Part shown: piece by piece, positions 27,372 through 36,277 of the stretch | Numbering within the stretch: the stretch's first letter is position 1 | Layout: each line of letters opens with the position of its first letter | Assembly: GCF_016623465.1 (NCBI RefSeq) | Contig: NZ_JAEDAJ010000006.1 | Coordinates: 1-64,000, forward strand | DNA from: Brachybacterium halotolerans | GTDB taxonomy: Bacteria > Actinomycetota > Actinomycetes > Actinomycetales > Dermabacteraceae | Direction of reading: 5' to 3' | Length of the DNA: 64,000 nucleotides | Position numbers and translations under genes: made by a program | The notes under the pieces: model-generated | Databases searched by the model: none | The model's input: only the letters and a program-made list of their open reading frames with translations | Told to the model about the DNA's origin: nothing

Positions 27372-29027
27372 TCAGGAGCGCGGGGGCTCCTCGCCCTCCG
27401 TCGCCGCGTCCTTCGCGGCATCATCGGCCGCGGCCGCCCAGGCATCGCCGTCCGCCGGCTCGGCGCGATCGGTGTCGACGGCGGCCTGGTGCGGGTCGTC
27501 GTCCCGGGACGCTGCGGTCCCGGCACTCGTCGCCTGCGGCTGCGCGGACCGCGCCGCCTCGAGCTGGTCGGCGGCCGAGGAGAGGTCCTCGGTCGGCGCC
27601 GCGGGCGGGATCTCGCCGGTGCCGGGCACCGGGGTCAGCGGACCGATCCGCACGGAGGTGCTCTCGGCCGACGGCGCGGCGGAGTCCTCGTCCGATGCGG
27701 TCGACCCGGCTGCGGCCTCCGATCCGTCCGACTCCGCCACGGAGTCGGCGACGTCGTCGGCACCAGCATCGGCATCGGCGTCGTCGGCATCCTCCGCCGC
27801 ACTGGTGTCCTCGGTCGCGCCGGCGTCCTCCGCCTGCTCCGAGACCTCCGTCCGGTCCGAGGCCTCCGCCTGGTCCGGGGCCTCCTCCTCGGGATCCGCC
27901 TCGAGGGATCGGCCGTCGGCCTGGACGAGGGTCTTCAGGACCTCGCGCAGGATCTCGACCTGGGCGAGGGCCTCGGCGGCGCCGGCGTGGGGCTCCTTGC
28001 CCTTGTCGACGAACTCGTGGAAGGCCTCCCACATGGACTCGGCCGCGCCGAGGTCGGAGGAGCGGGAGGTGACGACCACACGGCCGTGCTCCTTCTCGCG
28101 CAGGGAGCTGCGGGAGCGGGAGTCCACGAACGACGGCGGCTCGAGCGCGAGGTCGATCCGCTTGCGCGCCGAGAGCACCTCGTAGGTCTCCGAGTACTCG
28201 GGGGCGAAGGGGAGATAGTGCCAGACCAGGCGCACGGGAGCGCCGTCCTCGAGCTCCCCCAGCAGCTCGAGCGAGCCGGGGATGACGCCCTTGGGCCAGT
28301 GACGCACGGCGGTGAGCTCGGTGAGCGGACCGTAGATGCGCTCGGTGATGGCGAGCTGGTGGGCGATGCCCGTGAGCAGTCCCTTCACGTAGAGGTCGCG
28401 ATCGCGCTGGGTCGCGCCCTCCCCCGCGCCGGCGACGACCGCCTCCTGCAGGGTCTTGCGACGCTCCTGGCGCTTCTCAGACGGCAGGTCGTAGGCGGAC
28501 GCGGTCACGTGCGCGCGACCGAACAGAGGACCGGAGGCGGGCATCAGCACCTCGTGGTCGATCATGCGCACGTCGCGCGCGCGGATGTTCTCGACGACCT
28601 CGTCGAGCACCTCGTCGTACTGCTGCGGGTAGGCCATCATCACCAGGCGTCGGCCCACGAGCCGCTCGAAGTCGCTGATCCTGGCGACCTCCTGGGCCGA
28701 GTACCCCAGCGGGGGCTCGACGAGCACGGGGATCCCGCGGCGCAGCAGCAGGAGGAGATCCTCGACGTGCAGGCCGTCGGTCGCGAGGACCGCCGCGTCG
28801 AGGGCGACGTCCTTCGCGCGCACGGCGGCGACGAGATCGGCGACGGTCTCGAAGCGATGCTCCTCCTCGACGCCCCAGACGTCGGCCGATTCGCGCCGAC
28901 GCCGCGGCGAGTGGTCCACGAGAGCGGTCACCGCGAAGCGGTCCCAGCGGCGGCGCAGCACGGGCAGATGCACGGCCTGCGCCATCGTTCCGGCACCGAT
29001 GACGGCGATGTTCAGGATCCTCGGCAT
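27372..29027 (-). CDS. Gfo/Idh/MocA-like protein with acidic tail, catalytic Lys missing
   Basis: 551 residues. The first 340 or so have the Gfo/Idh/MocA fold: nucleotide-binding VIGAGTMAQAVHLPVL, then the usual EKP position, here LVEPPLGYSA, so the catalytic lysine is replaced by Pro. Residues from about 375 to the end form a low-complexity tail of Asp, Glu, Ala, Ser and Thr, probably disordered. Family members are NAD(P)-dependent sugar or alcohol dehydrogenases; the missing lysine suggests a scaffolding, regulatory or altered activity. Divergent from an acyltransferase. Confidence 0.78.
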   Translation of the reverse strand: MPRILNIAVIGAGTMAQAVHLPVLRRRWDRFAVTALVDHSPRRRRESADVWGVEEEHRFETVADLVAAVRAKDVALDAAVLATDGLHVEDLLLLLRRGIPVLVEPPLGYSAQEVARISDFERLVGRRLVMMAYPQQYDEVLDEVVENIRARDVRMIDHEVLMPASGPLFGRAHVTASAYDLPSEKRQERRKTLQEAVVAGAGEGATQRDRDLYVKGLLTGIAHQLAITERIYGPLTELTAVRHWPKGVIPGSLELLGELEDGAPVRLVWHYLPFAPEYSETYEVLSARKRIDLALEPPSFVDSRSRSSLREKEHGRVVVTSRSSDLGAAESMWEAFHEFVDKGKEPHAGAAEALAQVEILREVLKTLVQADGRSLEADPEEEAPDQAEASDRTEVSEQAEDAGATEDTSAAEDADDADADAGADDVADSVAESDGSEAAAGSTASDEDSAAPSAESTSVRIGPLTPVPGTGEIPPAAPTEDLSSAADQLEAARSAQPQATSAGTAASRDDDPHQAAVDTDRAEPADGDAWAAAADDAAKDAATEGEEPPRS

Positions 29028-29273
29028 GCGGGCGGTTCTCCTCGCGGGATGAGCGGGACGGGCAGGTCAGGGGTGGAGCGGGCCGGCCGGGAACCGGAGC
29101 GTGCACGGGCGCGCGCGGGCATGCGCGAGGTGCTCGGGCTCCGCGTCCACGGCCGTCGGCACGTGCCGCTGTTCTACCACAGCGCGCTGATCCGGACCCT
29201 CGCGCGTCTCGCGCGGCGAGGGCGCGGACACAGGGTGTGGGAGGCACGACCGCGCGCCGCTATCGTGGTGCCC

Positions 29274-29960
29274 GTGCCGTTCCTCTACACGCTCACCCGT
29301 CCGGTCCTGGGGCCCATGTTCACCGCCTACTGGCGCCCCCGCATCACCGGGCTCGAGAACATCCCGCGCACCGGTGCGTTCCTGCTGGCCTCCAACCATC
29401 TGGCCAACGTGGACAGCTTCATCATCCCCGTGGTGTCCCCGCGCATGGTCCGATTCGTCTCCAAGGACGTGTTCTGGAAGAACGGCGGCCTCAAGGGCCG
29501 CATCCAGAAGTGGTTCATGAACTCCGTGGGCACCGTGCCGCTGGACCGCGAGGCCCTGAGCTCCGGCCGGGGCGCGCTCGACGCCGCCCTGGACGTGCTG
29601 AAGGCCGGCGAGGGCTTCGGCATCTACCCCGAGGGCTCCCGCAGTCGCGACGGGCTGCTGCACAAGGGCCAGCCGGGCGCGGCCTGGCTCGCCCTCGAGT
29701 CCGGCGCCCCCGTCATCCCGCTGGGCCTGGCAGGCACGCAGAACCTGTTCCTGAAGGGACGGAAGATGCCCACCCGGTACCGTCCCGACATGCGCTTCGG
29801 GGCGCCGATCGATCTCTCGGACCTGCCGACGGACCTGAGCGCGGGCGCCCGCCGGCGCCTGGCCACCGATCGGATCATGACCGAGATCCAGCGGCTCTCC
29901 GGCCAGGAGTGGGCCCCGGGCGCGCAGCCCCGCGGCGCGGGGACCGGCGCGAGCGCATAG
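29274..29960 (+). CDS. 1-acyl-sn-glycerol-3-phosphate acyltransferase
   Basis: 228 residues. PlsC motifs: SNHLANVDSF (H-x4-D catalytic pair), KDVFWKNGG, YPEGSRSRDG (the substrate-binding EGxRS), and GAPVIPLGLAGTQ. Makes phosphatidic acid from lysophosphatidic acid at the membrane. GTG at 29274 chosen; in-frame GTGs at 29265 and 29268 are equally possible and no strong ribosome site is present. The next gene, a stress protein, starts 33 bases on. Confidence 0.85.
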   Translation: MPFLYTLTRPVLGPMFTAYWRPRITGLENIPRTGAFLLASNHLANVDSFIIPVVSPRMVRFVSKDVFWKNGGLKGRIQKWFMNSVGTVPLDREALSSGRGALDAALDVLKAGEGFGIYPEGSRSRDGLLHKGQPGAAWLALESGAPVIPLGLAGTQNLFLKGRKMPTRYRPDMRFGAPIDLSDLPTDLSAGARRRLATDRIMTEIQRLSGQEWAPGAQPRGAGTGASA

Positions 29961-29993
29961 GATCGTTCTCCCCGCCCGACACAGGAGGTCAAC

Positions 29994-30377
29994 GTGGCAG
30001 TGGTGGTCGGCTTCATCCCCACCCCGGTGGGATTCGACGCGCTGGACACGGCGCGCACCGCGGCCGAGGAGCGCGGCGGCCCGCTGATCGTGCTCAACGT
30101 GGTCAGGCAGGGCGACGAGCAGGATCCCCGCCACGCCAGCGAGGGTGACCTCGACGCGGCGGCAGACCGCCTGCGCGGCTCGGCCGTGCGGGTCGACATC
30201 CGTCAGGAGAGCAGCGAGGACGACATCGCCGACGTCCTGCTGGACACCGTCGAGCGAGAGAAGGCCGAGCTGCTGGTGATCGGTCTGCGTCGCGAGCGCG
30301 ACGTCGCCCGGCATCTCCTGGGCGTGACCCCGCAGAAGCTGCTGCTCTCCGCCCCCTGCGACGTGCTCGTCGTCTGA
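29994..30377 (+). CDS. Small universal stress protein
   Basis: 127 residues, a single Usp domain: VVVGFIPTPVGFDALDTA, LIVLNVV, then AELLVIGLRRERDVARHLLG and APCDVLVV. The loop after LLVIG lacks the second conserved glycine of the ATP-binding motif. AGGAGGTCAAC leads the GTG. Downstream of the acyltransferase; possibly co-transcribed. It is a separate, shorter member of the Usp family from the 745-1287 gene. Confidence 0.82.
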   Translation: MAVVVGFIPTPVGFDALDTARTAAEERGGPLIVLNVVRQGDEQDPRHASEGDLDAAADRLRGSAVRVDIRQESSEDDIADVLLDTVEREKAELLVIGLRRERDVARHLLGVTPQKLLLSAPCDVLVV

Positions 30378-30466
30378 GGGCGCTCCCCTCTCCCCGACCG
30401 CGTCGCACCCCGGGCCCGGCACCGACGTCCGGCACCGGACACAGCCCGGCACCGGACCCGGACACA

Positions 30467-30504
30467 GCGAGGCCCGGACCCGATCGCTCGGGTCCGGGCC
30501 TCGC
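30467..30504. terminator. Bidirectional terminator
   Basis: A perfect 17-base stem (GCGAGGCCCGGACCCGA, 30467-30483) with a TCGC loop and its exact complement at 30488-30504, between the convergent stress protein and catalase genes. Confidence 0.82.
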
Positions 30505-30539
30505 CCGTGCGGCGGCGTGCGCTCACGCCGCCGAAGGGA

Positions 30540-32051
30540 TCACTCGGAGCGCGGATCCGCGCCGGGGACCTGGTCGCCGGCGTTCTCGCGCACGGCCTTC
30601 TCGATCCGCTCGCCGACCTCCTGGTCGATGTTCTTCCAGTACTGGAAGGCGTTCGAGAGGACCGGCTCGATCACGGTGGCGAGAGCGCCGGAGACCGTCT
30701 CGATGAGGCGCTCGCGCTCGCCCTCGTCCATGACCTCGCGGACCAGCGTGTGGGCCTGGCCGAAGTCGTCGTCATCGGAGCGCAGGGTGTAGGCCTGGCG
30801 CACCAGGGTGCCGTCGGACTCCCAGCCGTTGTCGACCGGGCCCTGGGCGTCCTGGTACGAGCGACCGAACGAGTTCGGGGAGTACACCGGGGCGTTGCCG
30901 CTGTGGAAGAACTCCATCGAGCCCTCCTTGTCGTAGGAGTTGGTCTCCACGACAGGACGGTTCACGGGCAGCTGGTTGAAGTTGGTGCCCAGGCGGTTGC
31001 GCTGCGCGTCCGGGTAGGAGAACACGCGGCCCAGCAGCATCTTGTCGGGCGAGACGCCGGTGCCGGGCACGAGGTTCGAGGGGCTGAAGGCGGCCTGCTC
31101 GACCTGCGCGAAGTGGTTGACCGGGTTCTGGTTCAGCGTGAAGCGGCCGACAGGGATGCGCGGGTAGTCCTTCTTCGACCAGGTCTTCGTGAGGTCGAAG
31201 GGGTTGAAGCGGTAGGTCTTCGCGTCCTCGTAGGGCATGACCTGCACCTCGAGCCTCCAGGACGGGAAGTCGCCGTTCGAGATCGACTCGAAGAGGTCGC
31301 GGCGGTGGTAGTCGCCGTCCAGGCCCGCCAGCTCGTCGGCCTCGTCGTTGGTCAGGAACTCCACGCCCTGCTCGGTGAGGAAGTGGTACTTGACCCAGAA
31401 CTTCTCGCCGGCCTCGTTGACCCACAGGTAGGTGTGGGAGGAGTAGCCGTTCATGTGGCGCCAGGTCTTGGGCAGGCCGCGGTCGCCCATGAGGTAGGAG
31501 ACCTGGTGGGCGCTCTCCGGGGAGAGTGTCCAGAAGTCCCACTGCATCGTGTTGTCGCGCAGGCCGGAGTCCGGGGTGCGCTTCTGGGAGTGGATGAAGT
31601 CGGGGAACTTCATGGGATCGCGGACGAAGAACACCGGGGTGTTGTTCCCGACGATGTCGAAGTTGCCCTCCTGCGTGTAGAACTTCAGCGCGAAGCCGCG
31701 CACGTCACGCCAGGTGTCGGGAGAGCCGAGCTCGCCGGCGACGGTCGAGAACCGCGCGAGCATCGGGGTCTTGGCGCCCTTCTGGAAGAGGCCGGCCTTC
31801 GTGTACTGCGAGACGTCCTCGGTGATCTCGAGCTCGCCGAAGGCGCCGGAGCCCTTGGCGTGCGGGCTGCGCTCCGGGATGCGCTCGCGGTCGAAGCGGG
31901 CGAGCTTCTCGACGAGGGCGACGTCGTGGAGCATCAGGGGGCCGTCGGGGCCGACGGAGAGGGAGTTGGCATCGCTCTCGCGCGGGGCGCCGTTCTCGGC
32001 GGTCGAGGGGATGGTCGGCGTGGTGTCGCCGGTGGGGTCGAACGTGGTCAC
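30540..32051 (-). CDS. katA: Clade-type monofunctional heme catalase
   Basis: 503 residues. The catalytic His lies in [20 protein letters not shown] (about 54-73), the Asn in [18 protein letters not shown] and the proximal heme Tyr in [14 protein letters not shown]. Dismutates hydrogen peroxide in the cytoplasm. It follows a Fur-family regulator, an arrangement like furA-kat in other actinobacteria. The hairpin at 32104 lies between the two, so their transcripts may differ in amount. Confidence 0.95.
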   Translation of the reverse strand: MTTFDPTGDTTPTIPSTAENGAPRESDANSLSVGPDGPLMLHDVALVEKLARFDRERIPERSPHAKGSGAFGELEITEDVSQYTKAGLFQKGAKTPMLARFSTVAGELGSPDTWRDVRGFALKFYTQEGNFDIVGNNTPVFFVRDPMKFPDFIHSQKRTPDSGLRDNTMQWDFWTLSPESAHQVSYLMGDRGLPKTWRHMNGYSSHTYLWVNEAGEKFWVKYHFLTEQGVEFLTNDEADELAGLDGDYHRRDLFESISNGDFPSWRLEVQVMPYEDAKTYRFNPFDLTKTWSKKDYPRIPVGRFTLNQNPVNHFAQVEQAAFSPSNLVPGTGVSPDKMLLGRVFSYPDAQRNRLGTNFNQLPVNRPVVETNSYDKEGSMEFFHSGNAPVYSPNSFGRSYQDAQGPVDNGWESDGTLVRQAYTLRSDDDDFGQAHTLVREVMDEGERERLIETVSGALATVIEPVLSNAFQYWKNIDQEVGERIEKAVRENAGDQVPGADPRSE

Positions 32052-32103
32052 GATCTCTCCTTCTCGGGGCGAGCCCCGGCAGCGGTCGCCGGGACGTTGG
32101 GGT

Positions 32104-32133
32104 CCCGCACCGCTCGGGCGAGAGCGGTGCGGG
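32104..32133 (-). terminator. Hairpin between fur and katA
   Basis: Twelve perfect pairs: CCCGCACCGCTC (32104-32115) and GAGCGGTGCGGG (32122-32133), with a six-base loop. No T-tract. It could attenuate read-through from fur or mark a processing site. Confidence 0.55.
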
Positions 32134-32199
32134 GGTTCGCAGTTCTTCGCAGTGTTCGACGGATGTCGCTGGGATCGACGGAACTCGGATCAGCAGATC

Positions 32200-32664
32200 T
32201 CAGCCGGCCTCGGCGCCGCTCGGGACCGTGGTCCCGGGAGACGCCGATGCCGTGCGGCATGCGGAGCACACGCCGCGGAAAAGCACCTCCGCGACCTCGA
32301 TCTCGAAGCCGTGGTCGTGGGAGGGCGTCAGGCACGGCGCCTCGCCGATCGTGCAGGGCACGTCCTCGAGGCGACCGCACACCCGGCACACCATGTGGTG
32401 GTGGTTGTCATGCCGGTGGATCTCGTAACGGGCGGCGCTGCGGGCACCGGTGGCGACGCGGCGCAGCAGGCCCGCATCGGTGAGCGCGTGCAGCACGTCA
32501 TAGACGGCCTGCCGGGACACCGTGCCGAGTCGTTCGCGCACCGCGGCGGCGATGTCATCCGCCTCGGCATGCTGACACTCGGCGACGACCGCGAGCGTCG
32601 CCAGCCGCGGAGCGGTGACGCGAAGACCTGCGGAGCGCAGGTCCTCAGCCAGATCGGTCGTCAT
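32200..32664 (-). CDS. Fur/PerR-family regulator of catalase
   Basis: 154 residues. Winged HTH (about 1-85: DLRSAGLRVTAPRLATLAVV, then SRQAVYDVLHALTDAGLLRRV) and the metal-binding half with HRHDNHHHMVCRVCG and a second CSAC pair, i.e. two CxxC zinc sites. By context with katA, it is a peroxide-sensing FurA/PerR type; which metal it senses cannot be told from sequence. GGAG-CC precedes the ATG. A palindrome 20 bases upstream is probably its own operator. Confidence 0.88.
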   Translation of the reverse strand: MTTDLAEDLRSAGLRVTAPRLATLAVVAECQHAEADDIAAAVRERLGTVSRQAVYDVLHALTDAGLLRRVATGARSAARYEIHRHDNHHHMVCRVCGRLEDVPCTIGEAPCLTPSHDHGFEIEVAEVLFRGVCSACRTASASPGTTVPSGAEAG

Positions 32665-32683
32665 GGCTCCAGGCTACTACGTT

Positions 32684-32702
32684 TTCTGGACCAGATCCAG
32701 AA
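32684..32702. promoter_or_regulatory. Probable FurA/PerR operator
   Basis: TTCTGGA-CCAGA-TCCAGAA: seven-base perfect inverted repeat with a five-base spacer, 20 bases before the fur start. The location favours autoregulation; which protein binds is inferred. Confidence 0.55.
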
Positions 32703-32756
32703 GATGACTCCGTCAAACCTGCGCCACGCACGAACGCCGAATATTTTCTGACACAC

Positions 32757-32789
32757 CGCGACCCGATCGCCATCTGCGATCGGGTCGCG
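32757..32789. terminator. Terminator hairpin
   Basis: CGCGACCCGATCGC (32757-32770) pairs exactly with GCGATCGGGTCGCG (32776-32789) across a five-base loop. It lies downstream of the small secreted protein (stop 32823) and upstream of the fur promoter. Confidence 0.75.
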
Positions 32790-32822
32790 GTCGTCATGCG
32801 TGCGAGTGTCGAAGCGGCCGGG

Positions 32823-33092
32823 TCACTTCCCCGGCTGACGGCAGATCCACGGGAACGCAGGAGCGATCCAGCAGATCACTGCCTCCTGGTGCAGCGAATC
32901 GGACGCGGCGACACCACCCTCGAGGGCGCGTTCGCGGGGTGTCTGGACCTCCTGCCCGTCACCGGCGATGACGGCGCCCTGGGACTCGGCAGCGGATGCC
33001 GCGCCCGGGAGAGCGAAGGCACCGAGGCAGAGCGCGGCGGCGGCGAGCAGAGCGGAAGCAGGGCGGGAGAAGGTACGAAGTGAACGGGACAT
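32823..33092 (-). CDS. Small secreted cysteine-containing protein
   Basis: 89 residues. Sec signal peptide of about 34 residues (positive RSLRTFSRPA, hydrophobic ALLAAAALCLGAFALPGAA, ASA-AES cleavage). The mature part, about 55 residues, ends in a hydrophobic cysteine pair, ICWIAPAFPWICRQPGK (C-x9-C), which could form a disulfide loop. GAGGAG lies seven bases before the ATG. Function unrecognised. It is divergent from a sensor histidine kinase. Confidence 0.7.
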   Translation of the reverse strand: MSRSLRTFSRPASALLAAAALCLGAFALPGAASAAESQGAVIAGDGQEVQTPRERALEGGVAASDSLHQEAVICWIAPAFPWICRQPGK

Positions 33093-33232
33093 GGCAAGGC
33101 TCCTCAGCAGATCAACCGGGTGGACGGGCCGTCATCGACCCTGCGACCATGGCTCACCTGCCATCTGAGCACCGCACTCGGTTCCTGACACAGGAGGAGC
33201 CGCGATCGTGCTCGCACACTACGCTGAGCACG

Positions 33233-34471
33233 ATGCGCTCCCAGGGACCCCTTGAGACACGAAGCGTCGAGTCGACGGTGAAGACCGGAGGACTCCACGC
33301 CCTGTGGACGCGCGCCCTCAACGGGTTGTTCCGGCCTTCGGGCGAGATCTCGGGATCGCTGCGCATCAGCGCCGGAGCGACCGCCGCGATCACCCTCTTC
33401 CTGGCGGCCCTCATCGTTCCCTCGACGTTCCCCTACGGCACGCCCTCTGCACTCATGGGGATCGGTCTGAGCCTTGCCGGCGGCCTCGCGCTGGTCCGTC
33501 CCGTCGCCGGAGGTGTTCTGACCGGCATCGTGCTCAGCCTCGCACTGATCGATCCGGGCTCGACCCCCGGGCTCGGGGTGCTCGTCTCGCCGATCTCACT
33601 CGCGACCTGCGCGGGTGCTGGGCGCCTGCTCCCGGCGATCGCGATCGGGGTGTGGCACACGGGCGTCATCACGATCGCCTCGGAACGCACTGCGCATACC
33701 AACGCCGAGCTGTTCGCCAACGCGCTCGTGTGGATCTTCCTGCTCGCGGCCGCGTATCTGCTGGGGGCCATGTGGCGCTCGATGATCGTCCATGTTGCCG
33801 CCGAGCGCGCCCGCCATGCCTTCGACCTGGCTGAGCAGCGCCGCGCCATCGCCCGCGACCTGCACGACACAGGAGTCCGGGCGATCACCGAGGTCATCCT
33901 GCTCGCCGAGACCGCGCAGCACGCCGATGGCGTCTCCGCCGCGGAAGCAGAGGCTTTCGCGAGGATCTCACGCACCGCCCGCCTCTCGACCGATGAACTG
34001 CGCAGCCTCATGGAGTCGCTGCGCACGGACGTGCCGGCCGACGGCGCCACGGATCCCACGACCTACGGCGTCACGGTCCACGCCGCGAGCTGGGACGACG
34101 CGCTCCAGGCCGCGCGCGACCGCCTGCTTGCCGCCGATTTCACCGTGAATCTCAGCTCGGAGTCCGATGCGCCGGTGCCGCCCTCGGCCTCCCCCGTGCT
34201 CTCGCGCTGTCTGTGGGAGGTCGTGGCCAACGTGATCCGCCATGCCGACAGCGAGTACCCCGTCGCGATCATGTCCGCGGCCATGTCGGATGGTGTGGAA
34301 CTGCTGGTCCGCAATACGATCGACCACGACCCCGTCGTCCGTGTGGACGGCGGCGACGGCCTTCGGGGCCTCCGAGAACAGCTCGAGGCCGTCGGCGGAG
34401 CCATCGAGACCCAGCGCGACGGCGACACCTTCCTCACTCGCATCCAGCTCCCCACCGATACCGGCCGTTGA
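33233..34471 (+). CDS. Sensor histidine kinase
   Basis: 412 residues. Six or so hydrophobic helices in the first 180 residues (GATAAITLFLAALIVPSTFP, GVLTGIVLSLALIDPGSTPG, ALVWIFLLAAAYLLGAMW), then an H box RAIARDLHDTGVRAITEVIL (HisKA_3) and ATP-binding N and G boxes (CLWEVVANVIRHAD, GDGLRGLREQ). It partners the response regulator at 34521. No ribosome site precedes ATG 33233; AGGAGGAG at 33192-33199 instead serves a 15-codon ORF (GTG 33208 to TGA 33255) that overlaps the start, hinting at a leader peptide. Confidence 0.83.
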   Translation: MRSQGPLETRSVESTVKTGGLHALWTRALNGLFRPSGEISGSLRISAGATAAITLFLAALIVPSTFPYGTPSALMGIGLSLAGGLALVRPVAGGVLTGIVLSLALIDPGSTPGLGVLVSPISLATCAGAGRLLPAIAIGVWHTGVITIASERTAHTNAELFANALVWIFLLAAAYLLGAMWRSMIVHVAAERARHAFDLAEQRRAIARDLHDTGVRAITEVILLAETAQHADGVSAAEAEAFARISRTARLSTDELRSLMESLRTDVPADGATDPTTYGVTVHAASWDDALQAARDRLLAADFTVNLSSESDAPVPPSASPVLSRCLWEVVANVIRHADSEYPVAIMSAAMSDGVELLVRNTIDHDPVVRVDGGDGLRGLREQLEAVGGAIETQRDGDTFLTRIQLPTDTGR

Positions 34472-34520
34472 CGGCCCGACCGGCCTTCGCGCCACATCGC
34501 CCCGAGAGGACGACGCCCCT

Positions 34521-35342
34521 ATGATCACCGTGCTGATCTGCGACGACGACCCCATCGTCCGCACCGCGCTCGAGGGCTACCTCGCCCGGGAGGACGACGT
34601 GCACGTGGAGCGGTCGGTCGACAGCGCGGAGGCGGCTCTCGACGCCCTGGACACGGCGTCGCCCGACGTCGTGCTCATGGACCTGGTGCTGCCGGGGATG
34701 GACGGCATCGCCGCGACGCGTCGGATCAGTGCCCGCCCCGGCGCGCCCGCCGTCATGGTGCTCACGACCTTCGGCACCGAGGAGCAGGTCGCGGCGGCGA
34801 TCGGCGCGGGCGCCGTGGGCTTCCTGCTGAAGTCGACGACCGCTGCGGCCCTCGCCGCCGCCGTGCGCGCGGCGGCAGTGCGCGCAGGCACCGTGATCAC
34901 CCCGGAACTCGCCGCGCACCTCGCCCAGACGGCGTCGAAGGAGACCGGCGACGGATCCATCGCCCCGCAGGCCAGCGCGGAGCGCTCCCCCTCCCCCACG
35001 ACTCACTCGGAGGGTGGCACCTCACCGGACGCCGCCGGCGGCTCGATGCCGCTCCCCGTCGCGTCGCCGCCGTCACCGACGGCGGCGAACGCCGACGGGC
35101 AGCGGGAGGCGGACGCCGCCGCGGCCCGCTTCGCCCTCACCGACCGTGAGCGGGACGTCCTCGAGCTTGTCTGCGAAGCGGAGTCCAACGCACGCATCGC
35201 CGAGCGCCTGAGCCTCTCCGAGTCCACGGTGAAGTCGCACGTCGGCTCCCTGATGACGAAGCTCGACTGCTCCTCGCGTCTGCAGGTCGCCGTGCGCGCT
35301 TTCGAGCTCGGCCTCGTCTCCGCGCCGAACCGGCGGCAGTGA
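34521..35342 (+). CDS. NarL/FixJ-family response regulator
   Basis: 273 residues. Receiver (about 1-120: LICDDDPIVRTALEGYL, phospho-Asp in DVVLMDLVLPGMDG, FLLKSTTAAA), an unusual Ser/Pro/Ala-rich linker of about 75 residues, and a LuxR-type HTH (LTDRERDVLELVCEAESNA, then RLSLSESTVKSHVGSLMTKL). The long linker is atypical. Starts 49 bases after the kinase stop; GAGAGGA upstream. Confidence 0.9.
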   Translation: MITVLICDDDPIVRTALEGYLAREDDVHVERSVDSAEAALDALDTASPDVVLMDLVLPGMDGIAATRRISARPGAPAVMVLTTFGTEEQVAAAIGAGAVGFLLKSTTAAALAAAVRAAAVRAGTVITPELAAHLAQTASKETGDGSIAPQASAERSPSPTTHSEGGTSPDAAGGSMPLPVASPPSPTAANADGQREADAAAARFALTDRERDVLELVCEAESNARIAERLSLSESTVKSHVGSLMTKLDCSSRLQVAVRAFELGLVSAPNRRQ

Positions 35343-35465
35343 GCGGGCGGCCCCGGGACCGGGACCGGGACCGGAAGCAGACCATGGTCACCGGACGGCC
35401 GGGTCACCCGACGGGCGCCCACGATCCGAGGTCGGACACCGATGACCACAGGAAGGACGAGAGCG

Positions 35466-36212
35466 ATGGATGACGCGTCACAGAGCGAGGACCGGAGGGT
35501 CCTGGCCATCACGGGCGGTTCGCGAGGGATCGGCGCAGCGGTGGCCGAGTCGGCGGCACGGGCGGGGTGGGACGTCCTCATCGGATACCGCTCCGATTCG
35601 CAGGCGGCACAGGACCTGTGCATCCGATTGCGCGAGGCCGGCGGCATCGCCCAGATCGAGCGCGTGGACGTCACCGACGCCGAGGCCCTGCAGGGCTTCC
35701 TCGATCGAGCAGAGCGCATGGGAACCCTGGGAGGAGTGGTCGCGTCCGCCGGCGCCGTCTCCGCCGTCGGACCGCTGGTGGATCTCGACCCCGAGGCGAT
35801 ACGACGGGATCTCGAGGTGAACCTGCTCGGAGCGGTCCTCACGGTACGGGCCGCGATCCCCGCACTGACGGAGTCCAAGGGCTCGATCGTGCTGATCAGC
35901 TCCGCGGCGTCCACGATCGGCAGCCCGGGTGCCTACGTGCACTACGCCGCCGCGAAGGCGGGGGTCGACGCGCTCACGGTGGGCCTGTCCAAGGAGCTCG
36001 CACCGCGCGGGATCCGCGTGAACTGCGTCCAGCCGGGCACGGTGTGGACCGACTTCCATCAGGACCCCGACCGCCCGGCGAAGGTGGCCCCGTCGGTGCC
36101 CTGGGGCCGCGCGGGGTACCCCGAGGAGATCGCACCCGCCGTTCTCCATCTGCTCTCCGACGACGCGGGCTACACCACGGGTGCCGCCATCAGGGTGGCA
36201 GGTGGGATGTGA
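35466..36212 (+). CDS. Short-chain dehydrogenase/reductase
   Basis: 248 residues. Classical SDR: cofactor loop TGGSRGIGAAVA, NNAG-equivalent VVASAGAVSAVG, catalytic Ser in VLISSAAS and YxxxK in YVHYAAAKAG, then VNCVQPGTVWTDFH. Resembles 3-oxoacyl reductase-like oxidoreductases; substrate unknown. ATG at 35466 has AGGAAGGA eight bases upstream, better than ATG at 35442. Confidence 0.88.
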   Translation: MDDASQSEDRRVLAITGGSRGIGAAVAESAARAGWDVLIGYRSDSQAAQDLCIRLREAGGIAQIERVDVTDAEALQGFLDRAERMGTLGGVVASAGAVSAVGPLVDLDPEAIRRDLEVNLLGAVLTVRAAIPALTESKGSIVLISSAASTIGSPGAYVHYAAAKAGVDALTVGLSKELAPRGIRVNCVQPGTVWTDFHQDPDRPAKVAPSVPWGRAGYPEEIAPAVLHLLSDDAGYTTGAAIRVAGGM

Positions 36213-36256
36213 GGTCCCTGCCGCGGGCGTCGGAAGCGAGGGCGCTCGCCGCGATA

Positions 36257-36277
36257 GAGGGCCGGTCGCGGCCCCTC
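36257..36277. terminator. Weak bidirectional terminator candidate
   Basis: GAGGGCC (36257-36263) and GGCCCCTC (36270-36277) pair with one bulged base, between the SDR and GNAT genes. It overlaps the GNAT stop. Confidence 0.3.
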
